From: Collimonas silvisoli
Lineage (GTDB): Bacteria; Pseudomonadota; Gammaproteobacteria; Burkholderiales; Burkholderiaceae_D
Length of the DNA stretch: 64,000 nucleotides
Assembly (NCBI RefSeq): GCF_018305005.1
Contig: NZ_JAGQEG010000008.1
Coordinates: 16,832 to 80,831 of the forward strand
Reading direction: 5' to 3'
Shown: positions 51,655 to 63,584 of the stretch, piece after piece
Layout of the letters: each line of letters starts with the position of its first letter
Numbering within the stretch: the stretch's first letter is position 1
The notes under the pieces: model-generated
Seen by the model: the letters and a program-made list of their open reading frames with translations, nothing else
Databases searched by the model: none
Told to the model about the DNA's origin: nothing
Program-made: the position numbers and the translations under genes

Positions 51655-52983
51655 ATGAACACTATGCAATCAGATCAAGACCTGTCGGCATTCTGGATGC
51701 CATTCACCGCCAACCGGCAGTTCAAGGAAGCGCCGCGCATGTTCGTCTCGGCCAAAGGGATGTATTACCAGACCGACGACGGCCGCCAGGTTCTCGACGC
51801 CACCGCCGGTTTGTGGTGCGTCAACGCCGGCCATTGCCGCGAAGAGATTAGCGCCGCCGTGACGCGGCAGATCGGCAGCATGGATTACGCGCCATCGTTC
51901 CAGATGGGCCATCCGCTGGCGTTTGAGGCGGCACGCAAGGTGGCCGGACTGATGCCGGCCGGACTGGACCGGATTTTCTTCACCAATTCCGGTTCGGAAG
52001 CGGTCGACAGCGCACTGAAGATTGCACTGGCCTACCACCGTGCCCGCGGCGAAGGGCAGCGCACACGCTTCATCGGCCGCGAACGCGGTTATCACGGCGT
52101 CGGTTTCGGCGGCATCTCGGTCGGCGGCATCTTGAATAACCGCAAAGCCTTTTCGGGCAACCTGATGCCCGGCGTCGATCATTTGCAGCATACCCTGAAT
52201 ATCGCCGAAGCCGGCTTCAGCCACGGCCAGCCGGCCTGGGGCGCGCATCTGGCGGACGAGCTGGAACGCCTGGTAACGCTGCATGACGCTTCGACCATCG
52301 CCGCCGTCATCGTCGAGCCGCTGGCCGGTTCTACCGGCGTGCTGATCCCGCCGGTGGGTTACCTGGAACGCTTGCGCGAACTGTGCAGCAAGCACGGCAT
52401 CCTGCTGATTTTCGATGAAGTCATTACCGGCTTCGGCCGCCTCGGCGCACCGACTGCCAGCGCCTATTTCGGCGTGACGCCAGACCTGATCACGCTCGCC
52501 AAGGGCATCAACAACGCCGCCATCCCGATGGGCGCAGTGGCCGCCAAACGCGAGATCCACGATACGGTGATTCAATCCGCCGCCGCCGGCTCCATCGAAC
52601 TGATGCACGGTTATACCTATTCCGCCCATCCGGTGGCCGCCGCCGCCGCCATCGCCGCCATCGATTTGTACAAGAGCGAGCGCCTGTTCGAACGGGCGCG
52701 TGAATTGTCGCCGTTGTTCGAGAAGGCCGCCCACGGCGTGGCCGGCGCGCCGCACGTCAAGGATATCCGCAACCTCGGCCTGGTGGCCGGCATCGAACTC
52801 GAACCGCGGCCGCAAGCACCGGGGGCGCGTGCCTACGAAGTTTTCCTCAAGTGCTACGAAAAAGGCGTGATGGTGCGCTACACCGGCGACATCCTGGCCT
52901 TCTCGCCGCCGCTGATCGTGCAGCCGGAAGAAATCGAACGCATGTTCAGCACGGTGCGCGAAGCACTCAACGAAACCAAATAA
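51655..52983 (+). CDS. bauA: Class III aminotransferase, beta-alanine--pyruvate type
   Basis: A 442-residue class III (omega) transaminase. Cofactor Lys283 in [13 protein letters not shown], Asp254 in [10 protein letters not shown], and the start [19 protein letters not shown] that marks beta-alanine--pyruvate transaminases. It would move the amino group of beta-alanine (or a similar omega-amino acid) to pyruvate, giving malonate semialdehyde, which the next gene consumes. The dehydrogenase follows after 13 bases. Confidence 0.88.
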   Translation: MNTMQSDQDLSAFWMPFTANRQFKEAPRMFVSAKGMYYQTDDGRQVLDATAGLWCVNAGHCREEISAAVTRQIGSMDYAPSFQMGHPLAFEAARKVAGLMPAGLDRIFFTNSGSEAVDSALKIALAYHRARGEGQRTRFIGRERGYHGVGFGGISVGGILNNRKAFSGNLMPGVDHLQHTLNIAEAGFSHGQPAWGAHLADELERLVTLHDASTIAAVIVEPLAGSTGVLIPPVGYLERLRELCSKHGILLIFDEVITGFGRLGAPTASAYFGVTPDLITLAKGINNAAIPMGAVAAKREIHDTVIQSAAAGSIELMHGYTYSAHPVAAAAAIAAIDLYKSERLFERARELSPLFEKAAHGVAGAPHVKDIRNLGLVAGIELEPRPQAPGARAYEVFLKCYEKGVMVRYTGDILAFSPPLIVQPEEIERMFSTVREALNETK

Positions 52984-52996
52984 TCAGAGACAAGCC

Positions 52997-54496
<1,500 letters not shown>

Positions 54497-54509
54497 AGCC
54501 GCTGGCCGT

Positions 54510-54540
54510 CATCATCCTGCGCGCCGGGCGCAGGATGATG
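54510..54540. terminator. Strong hairpin between convergent mmsA and IclR genes
   Basis: A perfect 13-base stem (CATCATCCTGCGC, 54510-54522, with 54528-54540) and a 5-base loop, 13 bases after the mmsA stop. No U-tract on either side. Confidence 0.55.
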
Positions 54541-54560
54541 CGGCCGCAAATCAACTCAGC

Positions 54561-55364
54561 TCAGGTCAGCGTCCGGATCGAATTGCTGATCGAGCGCGCA
54601 CATTCCAGCACCAGCGGCCCTATTTTCTTTTCCGCTTCCGCCAGCGTCCAGCGGCTGGTCGGCGTCACTACGTGAACCACGGCCACCGCCGCACCTTGAT
54701 TGCTGATGATGGGCGCGGCAATCGTCATGTCGCCCAGGAATAATTCTTCATTGTTGCAGGCATAGCCCTTTTCGCGCGCGGTCGCCAGCAGCGCCATGAT
54801 GTCGTCGATATCGGTGCGGGTATGCGGCGTGCGCGCAGTCAGCTGGCTGGACTGCAGCAAGGCGCGCGCGTCTGCCGCCGCCAGCGTGCTCAGGTAGGCG
54901 CGGCCGGAGCCGGTGCAATACATCGGGATGCGGCTGCCGATCGGCATGTGGATCGGGATGAACTGGTGGCCGACGAAGCGCGCCACGTACACCATCTGGC
55001 TCTCATACGGCTCGGTCATGTTGGTCGTTTCGCCGGTGGTATTGGCCAACTCCGCCAGGAACGGGTTGGCGACATCGACCAGCGTATCGGCTTCCAGGTA
55101 GTTGTAGCCGATCTCCATGACTTTCGGCGTCAGCTGGTAACGGCGCGTGGTTGGATGTTTCTTGACATAGCCCAGCATCTCCAGCGTGTAGATCATGCGC
55201 TGCGCGGAACTCTTGGTGATCGAGGTTGCTTCCGCCACATCGGCCAGGGTCATGGTGCGGCGCCGGGCGTCGAAAGCGCGCAGCACGGCCAGGCCTTTTT
55301 CCAGCGATTGGTTAAATAAAGCATCGGCAACTTCCGGCTGTGGATCGTCATTCTTGTCATTCAT
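54561..55364 (-). CDS. IclR-family transcriptional regulator
   Basis: A 267-residue IclR regulator: winged helix with TLADVAEATSITKSSAQRMI, then the effector domain (MYCTGSGRAYLSTLAAAD, EKGYACNNEELFLGDMTIAA). It is divergent from the ABC-transporter operon, whose promoter carries palindromes. Probable control of that operon by an amino-acid-like ligand. Confidence 0.9.
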   Translation of the reverse strand: MNDKNDDPQPEVADALFNQSLEKGLAVLRAFDARRRTMTLADVAEATSITKSSAQRMIYTLEMLGYVKKHPTTRRYQLTPKVMEIGYNYLEADTLVDVANPFLAELANTTGETTNMTEPYESQMVYVARFVGHQFIPIHMPIGSRIPMYCTGSGRAYLSTLAAADARALLQSSQLTARTPHTRTDIDDIMALLATAREKGYACNNEELFLGDMTIAAPIISNQGAAVAVVHVVTPTSRWTLAEAEKKIGPLVLECARSISNSIRTLT

Positions 55365-55385
55365 GGTTATCCCTCACTCTGCACG

Positions 55386-55445
55386 ATGATTTATCATACC
55401 ATAATATCGAATATCGATACGTAAATATCTATTGACGATAATCGT
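55386..55445. promoter_or_regulatory. Cluster of three palindromes between IclR and the ABC operon
   Basis: ATGAT-TT-ATCAT (55386-55397), TATCGA-ATA-TCGATA (55405-55419) and ACGAT-A-ATCGT (55435-55445). The last overlaps the -35 box of the plus-strand promoter. The 15-base TATCGA-N3-TCGATA has the size usual for IclR sites. Confidence 0.55.
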
Positions 55446-55459
55446 AAATTGAATATACT
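55432..55459 (+). promoter_or_regulatory. Sigma-70-type promoter of the ABC operon
   Basis: TTGACG (55432-55437) and TATACT (55454-55459) with 16 bases between. Close to consensus and overlapping an operator-like palindrome, so binding there would block it. Confidence 0.6.
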
Positions 55460-55533
55460 TAATCGAACGGCGATTTTTATATCAACTGCAGCATGCCAGC
55501 CATTCACCCGGCTGCCACACAGAGGGGAAATAA

Positions 55534-56295
55534 ATGAAACAGCTGATCCAACGCCTGACCAAGGCAACCATCTTGCTGGCAGCCGCCAGCGCCGCCTCGC
55601 TTTGCCTGGCGCAAACCGCGTTTACCGTGGGCGCAACTTCCACCGGCGTGCCATTTACCTTCCTCGATATCAAGACCAACAAGCTGCAAGGCATGATGGT
55701 CGATACCGTGACCGCCGTCGGCAAAAATGCCGGCTTCAGCGTCAACCTCCAGCAAACTCCGTTCTCGGCACTGATCCCCTCTCTGACTTCCAACAAGATC
55801 GACATCATCGCCGCCGCCATGTTGAAGACCGCAGCGCGTGCGCAAATCGTCGATTTCAGCGATCCGGTGTATTCGTATGGCGAAGGTTTGTTTGTCAATG
55901 CCGAGGACAAGCGCAGCTACAAGACGCTGGACGATTTGAAAGGTGAAATCGTCGGCGCCCAGGTCGGCACCATATTCATCGATGCGCTCAACAAGAAAGG
56001 CGGCTTCAAGGAAGTGCGCGTCTACGATTCTGTCGCCGACATGATGCGCGACGTCGCCCTGGGCCGCATCAAGGCCGGCTTCGGCGATCGGCCGATTGTT
56101 GCTTACCAGCTGGCGCAAGGCGCCAATCCGCAGGTGCGCCTGGTCAAGGAATACCAGCCGACACTGGTAGGCGACGTTTGCCTGGTAGTACGCAAGGGCG
56201 ATCACCAGTTGCTGGAGCGTTTGAACAAAGCCATCGCCGCCGCCAAGGCCGACGGCACGCTGGCCAAGATCGTCCAACAGTGGAATCTGAACTAA
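55534..56295 (+). CDS. Polar amino acid ABC transporter, substrate-binding protein
   Basis: A 253-residue periplasmic binding protein with a signal peptide (about 1-26, ending SLCLAQ). The mature protein is of the family 3 solute-binding type: TVGATSTGVPFTFLDIKTNK, IDIIAAAMLKTAARAQIVDFS and LGRIKAGFGDRP. It catches an amino acid or opine-like amine in the periplasm. First gene of a four-gene operon; AGAGGGGAAATAA ahead of the ATG is a strong ribosome site. Confidence 0.9.
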   Translation: MKQLIQRLTKATILLAAASAASLCLAQTAFTVGATSTGVPFTFLDIKTNKLQGMMVDTVTAVGKNAGFSVNLQQTPFSALIPSLTSNKIDIIAAAMLKTAARAQIVDFSDPVYSYGEGLFVNAEDKRSYKTLDDLKGEIVGAQVGTIFIDALNKKGGFKEVRVYDSVADMMRDVALGRIKAGFGDRPIVAYQLAQGANPQVRLVKEYQPTLVGDVCLVVRKGDHQLLERLNKAIAAAKADGTLAKIVQQWNLN

Positions 56296-56375
56296 TCGCA
56301 AATGCGATGCGCCCGGCCGTAGCAGTAGCGTAGCCGGGCAGTGCTGCCGTTTCCTTCCTGATTGAGAAGCACATC

Positions 56376-57032
56376 ATGCTAATCCAGAACGTCATGGATT
56401 TCCTGCCTATCCTGCTGCGCGGTGCAGTGGTCACGGTGGAAGTCACCTTTTATTCGCTGATCCTGAGCACCGTCATCGGCCTGATCCTGGCGCTGATGAA
56501 AGTATCGCAGCTAGGCCCGGTGTCCTGGTTCGCGGCCAGCGTGATCAACATCATCCGCGGCCTGCCGATCATCGTCCAGCTGTTCTACATTTACTTCGTG
56601 CTGCCGGAACTGGGCATACAGCTGACGGCGTTCCAGGCCGGCGTGATCGGCCTCGGCATCGCTTATTCGGTGTACCAGGCGGAGAATTTCCGCGCCGGCA
56701 TTGAAGCGGTCGACCCCGGCCAGATCGAGGCGGCGCAATCGATCGGCATGCGCATGCCGATGATCATGCGGCGCGTGGTGCTGCCGCAGGCTTTCCGCAT
56801 CGCACTGCCGCCTTACGGCAACACGCTGGTGATGATGCTCAAGGATTCTTCGCTGGTGTCCACCATCACGGTGCTGGAAATGACCCGCGCCGGCCAGATG
56901 ATCGCTTCGTCCACTTTCCAGAACATGACGGTGTACACCATGGTGGCGCTGATGTATCTGTTGCTGAGCCTGCCGCTGGTAGTGCTGACGCGGCGGCTGG
57001 AAGCGCGCTTTGGCCAGGGGAAACGGAAATGA
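56376..57032 (+). CDS. Polar amino acid ABC transporter, permease
   Basis: A 218-residue permease of the His/Glu/Gln/Arg/opine family with about five transmembrane helices and the EAA loop [22 protein letters not shown] that meets the ATPase (core [19 protein letters not shown]). Overlaps the ATPase gene by four bases. One permease gene only, so it would work as a homodimer. Confidence 0.92.
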   Translation: MLIQNVMDFLPILLRGAVVTVEVTFYSLILSTVIGLILALMKVSQLGPVSWFAASVINIIRGLPIIVQLFYIYFVLPELGIQLTAFQAGVIGLGIAYSVYQAENFRAGIEAVDPGQIEAAQSIGMRMPMIMRRVVLPQAFRIALPPYGNTLVMMLKDSSLVSTITVLEMTRAGQMIASSTFQNMTVYTMVALMYLLLSLPLVVLTRRLEARFGQGKRK

Positions 57033-57778
57033 TTGAAGTCAAGCAAATCCATAAATGTTTCGGTCAGCACGAAGTGCTGAAGGGCGTCTCGCTGCAGGTC
57101 GCCGCCGGCGAGGTAGTGTGCCTGATCGGGCCGTCCGGCTCCGGCAAATCGACCGTCCTGCGCTGCATCAACGGGCTGGAAACCTATGAGGGCGGCGAGA
57201 TCCTGATCGAGGGCCAACGGGTCGACAGCAAATCGGCCACCATCCATCAGCTGCGCACCCATGTCGGCATGGTGTTCCAGCGCTTCAATCTGTTCCCGCA
57301 TCGCACGGTGCTGGAAAACGTCATGGAAGGCCCGATCTACGTCAACCGGATCGCGCCGGCCACTGCCAGGCAGGAAGCGCTGGCGTTGCTGGCCAAAGTC
57401 GGCCTGGCGCAACGCGCCGACGCCTATCCGAACCAGCTCTCGGGCGGCCAGCAGCAGCGGGTGGCGATCGCCCGCGCCTTGGCCATGAAACCGAAAGCGA
57501 TTCTGTTCGACGAGCCGACTTCTGCGCTCGATCCGGAACTGGTGGGCGAGGTGCTGGCAGTCATGCGCACCTTGGCCAACGACGGCATGACCATGATCGT
57601 GGTCACGCATGAAATGGGATTCGCACGCGATGTCGCCGACCGCGTCTGCTTTCTGCATAGCGGCACCATCGTCGAAGAAGGTCCGGCACGACAGGTATTA
57701 AGCGCCCCGCAACACGCGCGCACCAAGGATTTCCTGCGCCGCGTGCTGGGCCAGCAAACCTCTGATCAGCCTGCATAA
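57029..57778 (+). CDS. Polar amino acid ABC transporter, ATP-binding protein
   Basis: A 249-residue ABC ATPase: Walker [11 protein letters not shown]-loop [17 protein letters not shown], signature [15 protein letters not shown], Walker [12 protein letters not shown] and switch His in [11 protein letters not shown]. GlnQ/HisP type. Powers the importer encoded by the two preceding genes. Confidence 0.95.
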   Translation: MIEVKQIHKCFGQHEVLKGVSLQVAAGEVVCLIGPSGSGKSTVLRCINGLETYEGGEILIEGQRVDSKSATIHQLRTHVGMVFQRFNLFPHRTVLENVMEGPIYVNRIAPATARQEALALLAKVGLAQRADAYPNQLSGGQQQRVAIARALAMKPKAILFDEPTSALDPELVGEVLAVMRTLANDGMTMIVVTHEMGFARDVADRVCFLHSGTIVEEGPARQVLSAPQHARTKDFLRRVLGQQTSDQPA

Positions 57779-57791
57779 ATCAAAGCACCGT

Positions 57792-59087
57792 ATGAAAAAC
57801 ATCTCTGCAGGACAAGCACTGCCGCCCTCGCTGTGGGCGGCGACCGCGACAGCGCCATCGGCTACACCACCACTGGCCGCATCGCGCAAAGCCGATGTGA
57901 TCGTCATCGGCGGCGGCTATACCGGGCTATCGACCGCCTTGCACCTGGCCGAAGCCGGCGCCAGCGTCTGCGTGCTGGAAGCCTCCGAGCCAGGCTGGGG
58001 AGCCTCCGGGCGCAACGGCGGCCAGGTGATTCCAGGCTTGAAATACGACCCCGATCAATTGAACGTGATGTTCGGCAGTAAAAAAGGCGAGCTGCTGATC
58101 GACACCATCGGCAAGGCCGCCGACACGGTATTCGACCTGATCGCAAAATACCGCATCGAATGCGACGCCGTCCGCAACGGCTGGATCCAGCCGGCGCATT
58201 CCGAGCAAGTGATGCGGGTGCTGGTGAAACGCGCCGCGCAATGGGCCGAACGCGGTGCGCCGGTAGAGATGCTGGAGCGCGCCGAGGTGACGCAACGCAT
58301 CGGCAGCCCGGCCTATGTCGGCGGCTGGATCGACCGCCGTGCCGGCAGCATCCAGCCGCTCAGCTATTGCCGCGGCCTGGTGCGGGCGGCGCAAGCGCAT
58401 GGCGCCGCCATCCACGGCAATACTTTGGTCAGCGGCCTGCAACGGCAGGACGGACAATGGCAGGTCGATACTGCCGGCGGTGCGCGCGTGACTGCCGAGC
58501 AGGTGGTGATCGCCACCAACGGCTACACCGGCGATCTGTGGCCGCGCCTGAAACAATCGGTGATCGCCGCCAACAGCTTCATCGTCGCCACCAAACCGTT
58601 GCCGCCGGAACTGGGCGACAACATCCTGGCCGGCCGGCAAGTGGTGTCGGACTCGCGCCGGCTGCTGCTGTATTACCGGCGCGATGCGCAAGGACGCTTG
58701 CTCATGGGCGGCCGCGGGCCTTTCTCTGAGCCGCGCGGCGCGCAGGATTTCAGCCATCTGGAACGTTCGCTGGCGCTGTTGTTTCCGCAACTGGCGCAAG
58801 TCGGCTATGAATTCCGCTGGGCCGGCAGGGTGGCGATTACCCGTGATTTTCTGCCGCATGTGCATGAGCCGGCCGCCGGCCTGACGATTGCGCTGGGTTA
58901 CAACGGCCGCGGCATCGCCATGGCGTCGACCATGGGCCGGTGCCTGGCGCAACGTCTGCTGAGCGCAAAGAGCGCGCCGTTCCCATTTCCGATCAGCACC
59001 ATCCAGCCGATTCCTTTTCATGGCTTGCAACGCTTTTATATTGCCGCCGGGGTCGCTTACTACAGCATCCTCGACAAATTTTCCTAA
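57792..59087 (+). CDS. FAD-dependent amine/amino-acid oxidoreductase (DadA/PuuB-like)
   Basis: A 431-residue flavoprotein of the glycine-oxidase/DAO family: FAD-binding VIVIGGGYTGLSTALHLAEA (about 36-55), GWGASGRNGGQVIPG, typical of gamma-glutamylputrescine oxidase and related enzymes, and a C-terminal GYNGRGIAMASTMGR. No signal. It would oxidise the amine taken up by the ABC transporter 13 bases upstream, giving an aldehyde or keto acid. The exact substrate is open. Confidence 0.88.
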   Translation: MKNISAGQALPPSLWAATATAPSATPPLAASRKADVIVIGGGYTGLSTALHLAEAGASVCVLEASEPGWGASGRNGGQVIPGLKYDPDQLNVMFGSKKGELLIDTIGKAADTVFDLIAKYRIECDAVRNGWIQPAHSEQVMRVLVKRAAQWAERGAPVEMLERAEVTQRIGSPAYVGGWIDRRAGSIQPLSYCRGLVRAAQAHGAAIHGNTLVSGLQRQDGQWQVDTAGGARVTAEQVVIATNGYTGDLWPRLKQSVIAANSFIVATKPLPPELGDNILAGRQVVSDSRRLLLYYRRDAQGRLLMGGRGPFSEPRGAQDFSHLERSLALLFPQLAQVGYEFRWAGRVAITRDFLPHVHEPAAGLTIALGYNGRGIAMASTMGRCLAQRLLSAKSAPFPFPISTIQPIPFHGLQRFYIAAGVAYYSILDKFS

Positions 59088-59187
59088 GGACTCGGATCAG
59101 CTCCCCGGATAAATAGCGCCTTGCCTGATCAAGATCCAGGACTAGGCTAGACTGGCAACCTCAAGCTATCACTATCCGGAGCAATCA

Positions 59188-60168
<981 letters not shown>

Positions 60169-60175
60169 CGTAGTG

Positions 60176-60877
60176 CTACCGGCATGGCGCCGCATTGCAT
60201 ACATTGCGATCGGCGGCGAGCGGTTTCAAATTGGTTTGCGCGGCGTTGTTGTTATTGCCCTTGAACTGGTTGTTGCTAAAGGTGGAGTTGCCATACGCCG
60301 CCAGTCCCAGCATCTGATTGCCGCGCAGCACATTGCTGCGCACCTTGAGATCGACGCCGAAGACGCCGTCGCCGCCGTTAGCCTCGGCCACGCTGTTGCT
60401 GATCGAGCCGCCAAAAAACACCGCGCCGCCATGAGCGTTCCTGGCAAGTACCACCCGGTCCAGGCTGGCTTTGTTGGTTTCCAGGTAGACGCCGTAATTT
60501 CCCATGCCTTGGATGATGCCATTCTTGACCGCGATGCCGCTGTGCCCAACCGTATGCACGCCATTGCCGGTACCGCTCGGCCAGCAGGGCGCGGGCAGTT
60601 GCTGGCAGCGGGCCGGGCCCTGGATGGCGTGGCCGTTGAGGTCAAGGGTAACGTTGTCGGCATTGATTTCGATCGCCGTGGTATTGGCGTCCGCTACTTT
60701 CAGATCGCCTGCCAGGCGGTAATAGCCGGCCTGCTCGATGACCACCTGGAAACCCGGCTTGTCGGCGCGGCCGGGATCAATCATGGTCACCCGGCCGGCC
60801 GCCGCACTGGCGCCCGGCGCCATTTGCGAGATAACCAACACCATCGTCACCAGTTGCTGCAAGCTGCGATTGCCCAT
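60176..60877 (-). CDS. Exported right-handed beta-helix protein
   Basis: A 233-residue protein from ATG 60877 (AGGTG seven bases ahead); the GTG at 60886 is less likely. Signal peptide (about 1-25), then a small parallel beta-helix: DNVTLDLNGHAIQG, GIAVKNGIIQGMGNYGVYLE, VAEANGGDGVFGVDLKV and NSTFSNNQFKGNN. Such repeats are found in carbohydrate-active and surface proteins, but no catalytic residues were recognised. Four Cys could form disulfides. Confidence 0.75.
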   Translation of the reverse strand: MGNRSLQQLVTMVLVISQMAPGASAAAGRVTMIDPGRADKPGFQVVIEQAGYYRLAGDLKVADANTTAIEINADNVTLDLNGHAIQGPARCQQLPAPCWPSGTGNGVHTVGHSGIAVKNGIIQGMGNYGVYLETNKASLDRVVLARNAHGGAVFFGGSISNSVAEANGGDGVFGVDLKVRSNVLRGNQMLGLAAYGNSTFSNNQFKGNNNNAAQTNLKPLAADRNVCNAAPCR

Positions 60878-60910
60878 GATAAACACCTGTCTTTCTGGAT
60901 TAGCCTGGCT

Positions 60911-61285
60911 TCATTGCTCAGGGCTTGCGGTCTCGGACTCCGTGGAAAATATCGACAGTTTCAATGGCCGTACCGCCCCCATCCAGATGGCATGGTCGCG
61001 ATGATCCAGCAGGTCGTCGCCGGTCAGTGGATGGATGAACACCACCAGACCCGCGCGATGCAAGGCCAGCCATGGAATCAGCTCGTCAAACACGGGAGTT
61101 TCGAAGGCCAGCTGGCAGCTCCAGTCCGGATGCGGACCTACTTGCCGCTGATGGACCCGGCCCATGGTCAACGTAAACCGCCGCGCCGCCTCCTCGCACA
61201 AGGCTTGCGCCTGCCCCAGCGTGGCGGCGTCGAAATAGATGTGAGCGTGATAGCCGGTGATGCTCGGCGCGGATGATTCGGTCAT
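60911..61285 (-). CDS. DOPA 4,5-dioxygenase-family protein
   Basis: A 124-residue protein of the DOPA 4,5-dioxygenase-like family: GYHAHIYFDAATLGQA at the start, MGRVHQRQVGPHPDWSC with the metal-binding His and LVVFIHPLTGDDLLDH. In fungi and plants such proteins open catechol rings; in bacteria the substrate is unproven. Lies 34 bases upstream of the beta-helix gene on the same strand. Confidence 0.85.
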   Translation of the reverse strand: MTESSAPSITGYHAHIYFDAATLGQAQALCEEAARRFTLTMGRVHQRQVGPHPDWSCQLAFETPVFDELIPWLALHRAGLVVFIHPLTGDDLLDHRDHAIWMGAVRPLKLSIFSTESETASPEQ

Positions 61286-61470
61286 GCGGGAAACTCCAGG
61301 GAGATGATGTATGGATTGCGATCAGATGCGTTTGGCATCGGACTGTTTTTTATCGTTTGTTGCTGTTTGTTGCTGAGTTAGAAATCAAGAATACGCCTTT
61401 TTCCATAGCCATGGAAATCGTCTCGAAAAGCGCAAAATTCCGGCTTGTCTTTCTGATCATCGTCGCCCTA

Positions 61471-61855
61471 GGGCCTGTTAAGGAAACTCTGCAAAAGTCA
61501 TCCAAGGTGCTTGCTCAATCGTTAAAGAGCGAGCCATTCACCTGAAGACAGGAATAAAACCATGAAGCAAATGACACTTGCCCAAGGAACGTTCGAACTG
61601 CATCGCAAACCAACCCGGCGTGAGAAGTTTCTATCGGAAATGGAAAGCACGATACCTTGGACTGACCTATGTCGTGTGCTGGCCCCGTACTATCCGCAGG
61701 CGGGCAACGGGCGCCCACCGGTTGGACTGGAGAAGATGCTGCGCCTGCACTTTCTGCAGCACTGGTACAACCTGTCTGATCCCGGCCTGGAAGAAGCGCT
61801 GTACGAATCGGAGAGCATGCGCCGCTTTGCGGGTAACCATGCGCTTAAAAAATTA
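61471..61855 (+). mobile_element. Left-end fragment of an IS5-family insertion sequence
   Basis: The left end begins near 61471 (GGGCCTGTTAAGGAAACTCT), 90 bases before the transposase ATG, after a CTA flank. The right part is missing: the transposase breaks off around codon 93 and no matching right terminal repeat was found before the convergent gene. It abuts the T6SS effector-immunity pair. Confidence 0.7.
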
Positions 61856-61858
61856 TGA
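61562..61858 (+). pseudogene. Truncated IS5-family transposase
   Basis: Only the N-terminal 90 or so residues of a transposase of about 330: MKQMTLAQGTFELHRKPTRR, GNGRPPVGLEKMLRLHFLQH and ESESMRRFAG. After FAG, where relatives continue with IDLG-like sequence, the frame reads NHALKKL and stops. The DDE catalytic core is absent, so no activity is possible. Confidence 0.82.
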
Positions 61859-61976
61859 TGCACATCCCACAGTGCCGGGCCTTGAATACGGCTGACATAA
61901 ACAAGCAAAAAACAAAGCATTGAGCGGCAGAAACCGAGGCATGGGCTGCCCTTATGCTCAAATGCGGGAAGACGAT

Positions 61977-63575
61977 TCATGCGCTGGCAGCCTCTACCAG
62001 TTGCCAGGTCACCAGATGGCTATCTACCGCTATCAGCCAATCTTTATCCGGTTCCGGGAAACGCTGCCCCTGCACTACAGCGGCCTGCCGCCAGCGCCAG
62101 TTCACCAGGGATTTCAGCGGATGCTCTGCTGGTATCGTCGGTTGCCAGACGCCGCTGTATGGACACGGCTCGGCGCCGTTGCACAAGGTCATCGCGGCCG
62201 GATTGGCCTGCGCCACGCGCCACAGGCCGCCAAGCAGTTGGGCCGGCAATGCCCGTGGCGGCACTTGTTGCGGGAGGCCCATGTAATGCCACATGATGCG
62301 GCCGTCATTCTGGGTCAGGCCGGCGCGCAGGTCGGCAAACGGTTCGCCACGCGCATACTGTTGCGGCGCTTGATCTTGATTCCATAAGAGATGGGATTGG
62401 GTGCGCGGACTGAGCAGTTGCGGCAGCCAGTAGCCACTGAAGCGAGCGGTGGTGCTTTCATATTGCGACGTGACTTGTCTGCCATCGCTTGTTTCAGCAG
62501 CCAGCGGCACGGCCTCTTTCGGCAGCACCCAGCCTTGCGGAATGTGGGCGCGGCCGGAAAGATTGGCCCCCGGCGTGGCTGCCGGCGGTGGCGGTGCAGG
62601 CATGACCGGCTTGGCGGCGTTGATCAGGGATTCGATCTTGCTGTCCCATTGGGGGAGCGTTGCGGGAGGCAGCGGCAGGATTTTATCGAGGTTTGGGAAA
62701 CGCAGATCGGGGTTGTGGTAAAGCGCGTCGCCTAAGGCGCTATAGCGTTCGGAACGGGCGGTGTCGATGAAATTATTGGTAAGAGGGTCATCATGGTGGC
62801 GAAAACTGGAGGAAAGATAATTTGCACATTTCTCACATCCCATTTTGACGCCTTCATGTAGAACTTTGAGGGCGCGTGGATAATCCTTGTCTATTACATC
62901 TAATGACACACCAAGCTCTAAGGCTCCTTTGCCATAACCTTGCGTAAAAGCGCACTCCAGCATTTTGCGCCCTACTTTATCATTCGCCCAAAACCCTTCT
63001 TGCGGATTGTCATAGGAAGCATCGAATGCTTTCCCTAAAAATGTCTGCGCACTGGGGCTGCCCTTGTCCGCCGCCAATTCCCACAAGCCATAGGCGCGGC
63101 TCATATCGCCAGTGACACCCGCGCCGTTTTGATGGAAGCTGCCCATCAGATCAAAGGCCGCCGGAATACCCAGCAGCATTCCTTGCTCCACGATTTGCAC
63201 CGCTCGCTCTGGATCGGCAGCGACTTCGTAAGGCGCAAAGCCATCGCTATTAATCAGCACTCCCGCCAAGTTCATCATCGCTTTCCAGTGTTTCTTATTC
63301 GCGGCTTGCTGCCACAGTTCTACTGCTTTCGGGTAGTTGCGCTGCTTCGGCGGCAAATCACGGCTGGTAATACGCAAACCTTCCTGAAACCAGGCTTCCG
63401 CCTGGGCGTCAATCGGCGGCACGTTGTTCATTTCGTACTGACAAGTAAAATCTTTGCGGTGTGGGTCGAAGGCTTTTAAAGCCATGTTGCGCGGTAAAGT
63501 GGGTTTCATTGAGCAGGCAGTCAAAGTAAAAGTAGCGAGTAAAAAGCAGGTCATCAAGCGGCGTAAGTGATGCAT
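61977..63575 (-). CDS. Sel1-repeat lipoprotein, putative immunity to a Tle5-type phospholipase
   Basis: A 532-residue lipoprotein (lipobox LTAC, Cys21). The first half (about 55-260) has Sel1/TPR-like units (YPKAVELWQQAANKKHWKAM, SRAYGLWELAADKGSPSAQT, YPRALKVLHEGVKMGCEK). A Pro-rich hinge leads to a 200-residue C-terminal domain of unknown fold. It starts 9 bases after the phospholipase D gene. In Pseudomonas, PldB (Tle5b) is followed by Sel1-type lipoproteins that protect the cell, which is the basis of this call. Confidence 0.72.
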   Translation of the reverse strand: MHHLRRLMTCFLLATFTLTACSMKPTLPRNMALKAFDPHRKDFTCQYEMNNVPPIDAQAEAWFQEGLRITSRDLPPKQRNYPKAVELWQQAANKKHWKAMMNLAGVLINSDGFAPYEVAADPERAVQIVEQGMLLGIPAAFDLMGSFHQNGAGVTGDMSRAYGLWELAADKGSPSAQTFLGKAFDASYDNPQEGFWANDKVGRKMLECAFTQGYGKGALELGVSLDVIDKDYPRALKVLHEGVKMGCEKCANYLSSSFRHHDDPLTNNFIDTARSERYSALGDALYHNPDLRFPNLDKILPLPPATLPQWDSKIESLINAAKPVMPAPPPPAATPGANLSGRAHIPQGWVLPKEAVPLAAETSDGRQVTSQYESTTARFSGYWLPQLLSPRTQSHLLWNQDQAPQQYARGEPFADLRAGLTQNDGRIMWHYMGLPQQVPPRALPAQLLGGLWRVAQANPAAMTLCNGAEPCPYSGVWQPTIPAEHPLKSLVNWRWRQAAVVQGQRFPEPDKDWLIAVDSHLVTWQLVEAASA

Positions 63576-63584
63576 GGTTTGTCC

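Noticed and set aside
61920..62387. Plus-strand frame of 155 codons after the IS fragment
   Set aside because: Antisense to the Sel1-type lipoprotein gene and without transposase motifs, so not the missing part of the IS.
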